Below are positions 58,300 through 64,000 of a DNA stretch of 64,000 nt, piece by piece; the stretch's first letter is position 1; each line of letters begins with the position of its first letter. The position numbers were made by a program, and so were the translations under genes. The notes below the pieces were generated by a model. It had not been told where the DNA came from. It searched no databases and was given only the letters and a program-made list of their open reading frames with translations. Source of the DNA: Hymenobacter lucidus (GTDB taxonomy: Bacteria; Bacteroidota; Bacteroidia; Cytophagales; Hymenobacteraceae). Location of the stretch: NCBI RefSeq assembly GCF_020447265.1, contig NZ_JAJADR010000002.1, positions 682,001 to 746,000 of the forward strand, read 5' to 3'.

Positions 58300-59856
58300 A
58301 TGAAACATATTATTTCCCGCTTCCTGCTGGCCGCAGCTTTGGGCACGGCCGCCGTGGCCCCGCTGCAGGCCGCCGACGTAGTGGAGCTGCGCCAGCCCAA
58401 CGCCTCGAAAGTGGTAGTTAAGCTGCAGTTTCGTACGGGTTCCGCTGCCGACCCGGTGGGCAAGGAAGGCCTTACCTACCTTACCAGCCAGCTCGTGGTT
58501 GAAGGCGGTACTAAGGCCATGACGGCGGCCCAGCTCAAGGACTTCCTCTATCCGATGGCCACCAATTACTACGCCACCACCGACAAGGAAGCCACCACAT
58601 TCACCTTCGAGTTTCACCGCGACTTTATCGACAAGTTTTACCCCGTGCTGCAGGGCCTGATTCTGACGCCCAGCTTCACCCAGGAAGACTTCGACCGGCT
58701 TAAGTCCAACCAGCTCAACTATGTAGAGCAAGTAATTCGGGCTTCGTCGGATGAAGACTACAGCAAATTTGCCCTCGAAGACCAGCTGTTTCGCGGCACC
58801 CGCTTTCAGCACATGACGCGCGGCACGGCCGCCGGGGTGCGAGGCCTCACGCTGGCCGACGTGAAAAAGCAGTATGCCGCTGCTTTCGGCCAAGACAACC
58901 TGACCATTGGCATTGCCGGCAACTACCCGGCCGCGTTTGCCAAGCAGCTGAAAGCCGACTTGGAGAAGCTACCCAAAAGCACCGTAAAAACGGTGGTACC
59001 GACCGTGGCCGCGCCCAAAGGCATTCACGTTGAAATCATCAGCAAGCCCGACGCGCTGGGCTCGGCCGTGTACGCGGGCTTCCCCATCCAGACCACCCGC
59101 GCCGCCGACGACTTTGCGGCGCTGATGGTAGCCAACTCCTACCTGGGAGAACACCGCAAAAGCTACGGCCGCCTCTACGACAAGATCCGGACAACCCGCT
59201 CGATGAACTACGGCGACTACAGCTACATCGAGTGGTACGAAAACGGCGGTCAGAACATGCTGCCCGTACCCGGCGTGCCGCGCCACGCCAACTATGCCAG
59301 CCTTTGGCTGCGCCCGGTTCAGATTGCCGAAGGCCTGCGCAAGCAGTACCCTACCGAGCTGGGCACCCTCACGGTGGGCCATGCGCCGTTTGCGCTGCGC
59401 CTGGCCGTGCGCGAAATGGATAACCTGGTGAAGAATGGCCTGAGCAAGGAAGACTTCGACATCACCCGCACCTTTCTGCGCTCCTACGTGAAGCTCTACG
59501 GCACCACGCCGTCCAAGCAGCTCGGCTTCTTGCTCGACTCGAAATTTTACGGCCGCAAAGACTACCTCAAAGAGCTGGATGGGCAACTGGCCAAGCTCAC
59601 GCTCGACGACGTGAACCGGGCCATCAAAAAGCACTGGCAAACCCAGAATATGTACGTCACCATCGTAACGGACGACAGCGAGGCTCAGCCCCTGGCCGAT
59701 GTGCTGAAGCAAAACACGGCCTCGCCCATGAGCTACGCCAAAGTGGTGAGCGAAGGGCTGCCCAAGGCCGTAGTGGCCGAAGACGCGCAGGTGGCTACCT
59801 ACAAGCTGAACGTAACGGAGGTGAAGGTAATTGACACGAAAGACACGTTTAAGTAA
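58300..59856 (+). CDS. M16 family protein, non-catalytic partner
   Basis: A 518-residue protein with a signal peptide (ISRFLLAAALGTAAVAPLQAA, about 1-24) and two M16-fold halves. Where the catalytic protein has HFFEH, this one has LTYLTSQLVVEGG: the zinc motif is absent, as in the beta/inactive subunit of processing-peptidase-like dimers. The substrate-binding half includes GIHVEIISKPDALGSAVYAGFPI and EYGDYSYIEWYENGG-like sequence (YGDYSYIEWYENGGQN). Co-transcribed with the active subunit, with the repeat in between. Confidence 0.9.
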   Translation: MKHIISRFLLAAALGTAAVAPLQAADVVELRQPNASKVVVKLQFRTGSAADPVGKEGLTYLTSQLVVEGGTKAMTAAQLKDFLYPMATNYYATTDKEATTFTFEFHRDFIDKFYPVLQGLILTPSFTQEDFDRLKSNQLNYVEQVIRASSDEDYSKFALEDQLFRGTRFQHMTRGTAAGVRGLTLADVKKQYAAAFGQDNLTIGIAGNYPAAFAKQLKADLEKLPKSTVKTVVPTVAAPKGIHVEIISKPDALGSAVYAGFPIQTTRAADDFAALMVANSYLGEHRKSYGRLYDKIRTTRSMNYGDYSYIEWYENGGQNMLPVPGVPRHANYASLWLRPVQIAEGLRKQYPTELGTLTVGHAPFALRLAVREMDNLVKNGLSKEDFDITRTFLRSYVKLYGTTPSKQLGFLLDSKFYGRKDYLKELDGQLAKLTLDDVNRAIKKHWQTQNMYVTIVTDDSEAQPLADVLKQNTASPMSYAKVVSEGLPKAVVAEDAQVATYKLNVTEVKVIDTKDTFK

Positions 59857-59882
59857 ACCGAATTCCGTCTTCTGACTATAGT

Positions 59883-59918
59883 AAAACCGCTCCAGCACAC
59901 GTTGGGGCGGTTTTTTTT
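59883..59918 (+). terminator. Terminator of M16 operon
   Basis: AAAACCGC (59883-59890) and GCGGTTTT (59907-59914), extended by CCA/TGG, then a run of eight T. Confidence 0.85.
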
Positions 59919-59996
59919 CGTTGGCTGATTAAACGTTGCCGCGCGGCGGGCATCTATGGTCCGGAAATCAGTAACAACGCTACCTGCATCTGCCTT

Positions 59997-60896
59997 ATGA
60001 AAACCTCTCTGCTCAAATCCTGCACCCTGCTTTTGGCTGCGCTGCTCATCGGCTTCGGCACGCTGGCCAAAGGCCGCCACGACGAAAAGCCCGGCCGCAA
60101 AGAAGTACACGCCTATTATCAGGCCAACGTGCTGCCCGTAGTGCGGCAGCAGCGCCAGAAGCTGGAAGCCCAACTGGCCGCCGACGACAAAGCCCAGCTG
60201 GCCACCTACCGCACCCAGCTCCGCGACCTGCGCCTGCGCGGCAAAGCCCTGCGGGAAAGTTTGCGGCCCGCCGGCAGCACCGAAGCCCGCCCCGCCCCGA
60301 CCGACGCCCAGAAGCAGCAGTTGCAGGAGTTGCACTCCCAGAGCCGGGAAATCATGGTGAAAGTGGGGCTGATGGCCAAAAAGTATGAGGCCCCGCTTGC
60401 CCAGCTCACCCAGGAAATTCAGCCCCAAAAAGACAAGTGGAATGCCGACCTCAAGGCTATTGCTGCTAAATATGCCCCGGCCGGGCAGCCCGCCAGCACC
60501 GGTGAGCTGGCCGAGCCGCGTCGGGGAAACCGCCTGGGGGGCCACCACGGCAAAGGCCCGATGGGCCAGTTTTTCCGCCCCGCGAAGTTCCTGCTGCTGG
60601 ACCCCAATGCCCCCGCCCCGGCAGCTGCCACTGGTGGTGCTACTGGCATGAACGTGTATCCAAACCCGGCCGTAGCTACCAATCAGCTGGAATACTCGGT
60701 GAAGAAAGCCGGCCCCGTTACCATCGAAATTCTGGATGGCCGCGGCAACACTCTGCGCCCCGTGCTGCAGAATGAGCAGCAGGAAAAAGGCAGCCACACG
60801 CTCAGCACCAACCTCAGCGACCTGCCGGCCGGTACCTACTTCTACAAAATCACGACCCGCTCGGGCGCCGAAACCAAGCGCTTCGTGAAGCAATAA
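59997..60896 (+). CDS. T9SS-sorted coiled-coil protein
   Basis: A 299-residue protein. Signal peptide (LLKSCTLLLAALLIGFGTLAK, about 1-24), then a Gln/Arg/Lys-rich helical region (about 30-170; VRQQRQKLEAQLAADDKAQLATYRTQLRDLRL) that recalls Spy/CpxP-like periplasmic chaperones, then a Gly/Pro linker. The last about 80 residues are a T9SS type A sorting domain: MNVYPNPAVATNQLEYSV, GPVTIEILDGRG and DLPAGTYFYKITTRSGAETKRFVKQ. It should therefore be exported across the outer membrane and attached to the surface or released. Confidence 0.88.
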   Translation: MKTSLLKSCTLLLAALLIGFGTLAKGRHDEKPGRKEVHAYYQANVLPVVRQQRQKLEAQLAADDKAQLATYRTQLRDLRLRGKALRESLRPAGSTEARPAPTDAQKQQLQELHSQSREIMVKVGLMAKKYEAPLAQLTQEIQPQKDKWNADLKAIAAKYAPAGQPASTGELAEPRRGNRLGGHHGKGPMGQFFRPAKFLLLDPNAPAPAAATGGATGMNVYPNPAVATNQLEYSVKKAGPVTIEILDGRGNTLRPVLQNEQQEKGSHTLSTNLSDLPAGTYFYKITTRSGAETKRFVKQ

Positions 60897-60916
60897 GGCA
60901 GGCCCTTCGTTCGTAT

Positions 60917-60949
60917 AAAAGCCAGCTCCCGTGGGAGCTGGCTTTTTTT
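60917..60949 (+). terminator. Intrinsic terminator after T9SS gene
   Basis: AAAAGCCAGCTCCC and GGGAGCTGGCTTTT around a 2-base loop, followed by T residues. Confidence 0.9.
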
Positions 60950-61008
60950 ATGCACCGCCGATTTACCCCGTTTTAGCCCCCGATACCACAATCTTGCGTT
61001 TGGGGCGC

Positions 61009-61016
61009 TACCTTTA
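61009..61016 (+). promoter_or_regulatory. -7-like box abutting lipoprotein start
   Basis: TACCTTTA (one mismatch) ends 8 bases before ATG 61025, so the leader would be near zero. Confidence 0.4.
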
Positions 61017-61024
61017 CTCTTCCT

Positions 61025-61585
61025 ATGCAACGCAATCTGCTCACCTGGTTTCTTCTGCTCGGCTCAGCTCTGGCTATTTCGGCCTGCTGCGCCAACAACG
61101 AGTGCGTGTGCCTCGACAACACGGACGACGCCGTGTACCTCAAATTCAGCCTCGATTCCCTGGGCGGTACGGGCTTTTTCTACCGGGAGCTCCGCACTAT
61201 CTATATCCGCCGTATTCCGGTGCGCGGTGCCAACGAAACCGCCGTTCTGCCCGCCCCCGATTCCGTTCTGATTACCCGTACCCGCACGCAGCTCCGGGAT
61301 ACCATCGTGCTGAGCCCCACGACGCCGTTTACCAGTAGTGGCCGCCGCTTCGATGCGTATTCTTACGTTATTCGGCTGGCCCGCCGCGAGAAAGACCCAA
61401 AGCCGTTCATTATATCAAATTTATCGGTACAAGGCGTTTTCGACGAAGCCAGCGGCTGCTGCACCTGCTACCGGAATTCAGTCAAAACCTTCAAGCTTAC
61501 CAATGGGCTCAAGAACAACAAGCCCGATACCATACGATACAACTTTTCGGGCCTGCCCGCTCAAACACTGGTGCTGAAGCGCTAA
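61025..61585 (+). CDS. Lipoprotein, unknown
   Basis: A 186-residue lipoprotein: MQRNLLTWFLLLGSALAISACCANNEC, lipobox SAC (Cys21) with several further Cys residues (C22, C27, C29). The mature part is beta-rich (VYLKFSLDSLGGTGFFYRELRTIYIRRI, YSYVIRLARR) and has a GCCTCYRNSV motif near the C-terminus. I do not recognise it. It may be a single-gene unit; the GAF gene starts 119 bases later. Confidence 0.68.
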   Translation: MQRNLLTWFLLLGSALAISACCANNECVCLDNTDDAVYLKFSLDSLGGTGFFYRELRTIYIRRIPVRGANETAVLPAPDSVLITRTRTQLRDTIVLSPTTPFTSSGRRFDAYSYVIRLARREKDPKPFIISNLSVQGVFDEASGCCTCYRNSVKTFKLTNGLKNNKPDTIRYNFSGLPAQTLVLKR

Positions 61586-61704
61586 ATTTTCGGAGCTGGG
61601 CACAGCCGGCCCGACTGCCAGCCCGGTAGCTTACGTATAGGCTTGAGCAGGCTCCGGACATATTGTGAATCAATCCGCCGGGATGCGCTGTTATACCGGC
61701 ACTT

Positions 61705-64000
61705 ATGTTACGAGAACCTACCGTCCGCCCTGCGGCTCCCGCTTCCTCCCTGGCTTTTCCCTTCAAGACGACGCTTAGTCTGGAGCCAATTATTGCCTAC
61801 TGGCAGGCTCGGGAAAACGACCCCAACCCGGGCGTAGCGCTGCTGGCCCGCTCCATCGGCGAGCAGGTGGCCGATGCCCCTTGGTGCCGGGGCGCCATCA
61901 CCGATCTGAGCGTGCTGGATTGCAGCTGCGACCTGGTCGAAACGCTGCTCATGGCTGTGTTCCCGCCCGCGTCGTTCCAAACCGATATCAGCGGGGCCGT
62001 GGCGCCTTTCCAGCGCCTGAGCTTTTACCACACGCCCAAGTTTGCGGAAATTCTGCTCAACCAAAACAAAACCGTTAAGCAGCCGCTCAATTTCGACACC
62101 CGCACCATGGATATCTACATGGCGCGCATGGTGTACCAACTTATTCTGGACAAAATTTACGGCGTTTATCTGCCGTTGCAGGGCACTATCATCTTCACCG
62201 TGCCCGATTACAATATCGGTTCCTACCGGCACTACGGCGTGGGCTACCACTCCTCGTTTGTGGATGTGCGCGTGGTGGGCGAAAAGCCCGAGTTGACCCC
62301 GGAACAGATTGAGCACCTAAGCCACAACCTGCACCGCGCCGACCTTTGGCATGAGCTGCTGCCGCCCGAGCGTTTCGAGCTGGAAGGCTTCAACATTCTG
62401 CACCTGGTGGACGTGACGGAGCAGGAAATCCTTTCGGAGCTGAAGTATGACCTGCTGGAGCGCGACGTGCTGCAGGCCTCCGACCGGCTCGAGCAGATTC
62501 AGGAAAAGTTGCGGGTGCTCTTCGGGCGGCCGTTTCTGCAGCTCGGTATTGCCGCCTACGACGAGAAAAAACAGGCTTTCGTGGATTTTGGCCGCAAAAT
62601 CAACCACAGCTTCCTCACCAAGCAGCTCAACAACCAGGACGCCGGCTCGGGCTTCCGCCGCATCTACAACCAGCTCTTGCAGGACCGCCAGCCCCTGGTG
62701 CTGCAGAACGTGGAGCAGGCCGATATTCCCGAAGACCTGCGCCAGCAGATTCTCGGTATCGGCATCAAAAGCACCATTCTGGCCCTGCTGCCCTACGGCG
62801 ACGATACGGTGGGCTTGCTGGAACTGGGCTCACCCAATATCGGCGACTTGGACGAGTTCTGCATTGAGCAGGTGGCGCAGTTTGTGCCCCTGTTTGCGGT
62901 GGCTGTAAAGCGCAACTCGGAGGAAATCCAGACCCGGGTGCAATCTATCATTAAAGAGAAATTCACGGCCATTCACCCCACTATGGAGTGGCGCTTTACG
63001 GATGCGGCTCTGAACCTGCTCAACAAGCTGGAGGACGGCAACAAAAGCGCCGAAATGGAGGATATTGTCTTTCACGAGGTGTACCCATTGCACGGCGCCA
63101 GCGACATTCGGGGCAGCAGCACGGCCCGCAACGAAGCCATTCAGGGTGACCTGATTGAGCACCTGACGCTGGCTAACAAAGTGCTGAAAAAAGCCTCCGA
63201 TTTCCAGCAGTTGCCGATTCTGGACGAGCTGAAGTTCTACGTCAACAAGAACCTGCGCCGCCTGCGCCAAGGCATCCTGACCGGCGACGAGGTCAGCATC
63301 TTCGAGTCGCTAAAGGCCGAGGTGGAGCCGCTTTTTGAGTATCTGGGCACCAATACCCCCGAGCTGCGCCCCATCATTGCCCACTACTGGAGCAATATTG
63401 ACCCCGAGCTGGGTATTCTGTACAAGCGCCGCAAGGCCTTTGAGCAGAGCGTGACGCTGCTCAACGATACGGTGAGCGACTACCTCGACGAGGAAGAAGC
63501 CAAGGCCCAGCTGATGTTTCCGCACTACTTCCAGCGTTTCAAAACCGACGGCGTGGAGCATAACATCTACGTGGGTGCCTCGCTGGTCGAGAACAAGCCT
63601 TTCGACCTGGTTTTCCTGAAAAACCTGCGTTTGTGGCAGTTGCTGGTAACCGTGGAAATAGCCCGCCTGACGGCCGCCCTGCAGCCCCGCCTAGCCGTGC
63701 CCCTCGAAACCACCCAGCTTATCCTCATTCACGGCCAGCCCTTAAGCATCCGCTTCCGCCAGGATGAGCGGCAGTTCGATGTGGACGGAGCGTACAACAT
63801 CCGCTACGAAATCATCAAGAAGCGGGTGGATAAAGCTACCGTGCTTGGCACCGGGGAGCGGCTTACCCAGCCCGGCAAAATTGCCCTGGTATACGCCCAG
63901 CTCCGCGAAGCTGCTGAATATATGGAGTACATCGACTACCTCCAGGACCGTGGCATGCTGGAGCCCGAGGTGGAAGAGTTGGAGTTGGAAGAGCTGCAAG
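61705..64000 (+). CDS. GAF-domain protein, 3' end beyond window
   Basis: My translation from ATG 61705 (MLREPTVRPAAPASSLAFPFKTTLSLEPIIAYW) stays open to the window edge, 765 codons. It is cytoplasmic, with no signal peptide. An N-terminal part of about 230 residues ends near VDVTEQEILSELKYDLLERDVL. A GAF-like region of about 150 residues follows (QDRQPLVLQNVEQADIPEDLRQ, SIILALLPYG-type core GIKSTILALLPYGDDTVGLLELGS). The rest is helical. It resembles a roughly 790-residue GAF protein of Cytophagales of unknown function. The C-terminal acidic end (EVEELELEELQ) suggests that it is nearly complete. Confidence 0.75.
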   Translation, partial: MLREPTVRPAAPASSLAFPFKTTLSLEPIIAYWQARENDPNPGVALLARSIGEQVADAPWCRGAITDLSVLDCSCDLVETLLMAVFPPASFQTDISGAVAPFQRLSFYHTPKFAEILLNQNKTVKQPLNFDTRTMDIYMARMVYQLILDKIYGVYLPLQGTIIFTVPDYNIGSYRHYGVGYHSSFVDVRVVGEKPELTPEQIEHLSHNLHRADLWHELLPPERFELEGFNILHLVDVTEQEILSELKYDLLERDVLQASDRLEQIQEKLRVLFGRPFLQLGIAAYDEKKQAFVDFGRKINHSFLTKQLNNQDAGSGFRRIYNQLLQDRQPLVLQNVEQADIPEDLRQQILGIGIKSTILALLPYGDDTVGLLELGSPNIGDLDEFCIEQVAQFVPLFAVAVKRNSEEIQTRVQSIIKEKFTAIHPTMEWRFTDAALNLLNKLEDGNKSAEMEDIVFHEVYPLHGASDIRGSSTARNEAIQGDLIEHLTLANKVLKKASDFQQLPILDELKFYVNKNLRRLRQGILTGDEVSIFESLKAEVEPLFEYLGTNTPELRPIIAHYWSNIDPELGILYKRRKAFEQSVTLLNDTVSDYLDEEEAKAQLMFPHYFQRFKTDGVEHNIYVGASLVENKPFDLVFLKNLRLWQLLVTVEIARLTAALQPRLAVPLETTQLILIHGQPLSIRFRQDERQFDVDGAYNIRYEIIKKRVDKATVLGTGERLTQPGKIALVYAQLREAAEYMEYIDYLQDRGMLEPEVEELELEELQ

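Noticed and set aside
1-64000. tRNA, rRNA or riboswitch genes
   Set aside because: I looked through the intergenic stretches and saw no cloverleaf with a TTCRA arm, no rRNA-like blocks and no known riboswitch core; a covariance-model scan would be needed to exclude short ncRNAs.

Overview
The window looks like chromosome from a Hymenobacter-like member of the Bacteroidota (Cytophagales). It is GC-rich. Several start codons are preceded by the Bacteroidota promoter signature TAnnTTTG rather than by a Shine-Dalgarno sequence. It also carries clade markers: a TonB receptor beside a DUF4249 lipoprotein, a type IX secretion sorting domain, a DUF6799 protein, a dipeptidyl-peptidase IV and many small lipoproteins. 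I see no rRNA, tRNA, CRISPR array, transposase or phage gene. The genus is an inference from gene content and base composition, not from a marker gene.

Layout. 1-6 kb: a DUF6687 protein cut by the window edge, a small HNH protein, a secreted protein, thioredoxin, and the receptor/DUF4249 pair. 6-13 kb: purine nucleoside phosphorylase, signal peptide peptidase SppA, the AAA+ ATPase RarA, an EamA exporter, a GNAT acetyltransferase and a secreted TonB-domain protein. 13-20 kb: a low-GC membrane protein and a 48-codon ORF, dihydrolipoyl dehydrogenase, a TPR lipoprotein, a geranylgeranyl-reductase-like flavoprotein, FabG, a YiiX-like hydrolase and an FCP1-like phosphatase. 20-30 kb: a membrane vWA protein, a lipoprotein, an RluE-like pseudouridine synthase coupled to a hydrolase, DnaK, an FAD monooxygenase and a membrane-anchored endonuclease/exonuclease/phosphatase-fold protein. 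30-41 kb: PurE, MarC, GalT, HemE, an RfaE-I-type kinase, an aminotransferase, a hybrid glycosyltransferase, an SdpC-like protein, RecR and ClpS. 41-52 kb: DPP IV, a barrel-like protein, a DUF4132 protein with a small partner, orphan helical and lipoproteins, a MarR-YceI operon and a DUF6799 protein. 52-64 kb: a low-GC secreted protein, an enolase-superfamily epimerase, a dicarboxylate/amino-acid symporter, lipoproteins, an M16 protease pair, a T9SS-sorted coiled-coil protein and a GAF protein cut by the window edge.

Most of the window is housekeeping and cell-envelope functions in short transcription units, separated by strong bidirectional hairpin terminators. Intergenic space is unusually structured. 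There are two related perfect palindromes of 56 and 70 bp. A dispersed family of inverted-repeat elements, some carrying an internal terminator hairpin, always lies 3' of a gene. A second family is built from TTAGTTG/CAACTAA units.

The observations I would follow first are the SdpC-like protein that keeps the pro-region but not the toxin core, the two compensating palindromes, the GT2 protein with a collapsed sugar-transferase domain, promoter boxes that abut start codons (leaderless mRNAs, including clpS and fabG), and a MarR operator inside its own promoter.
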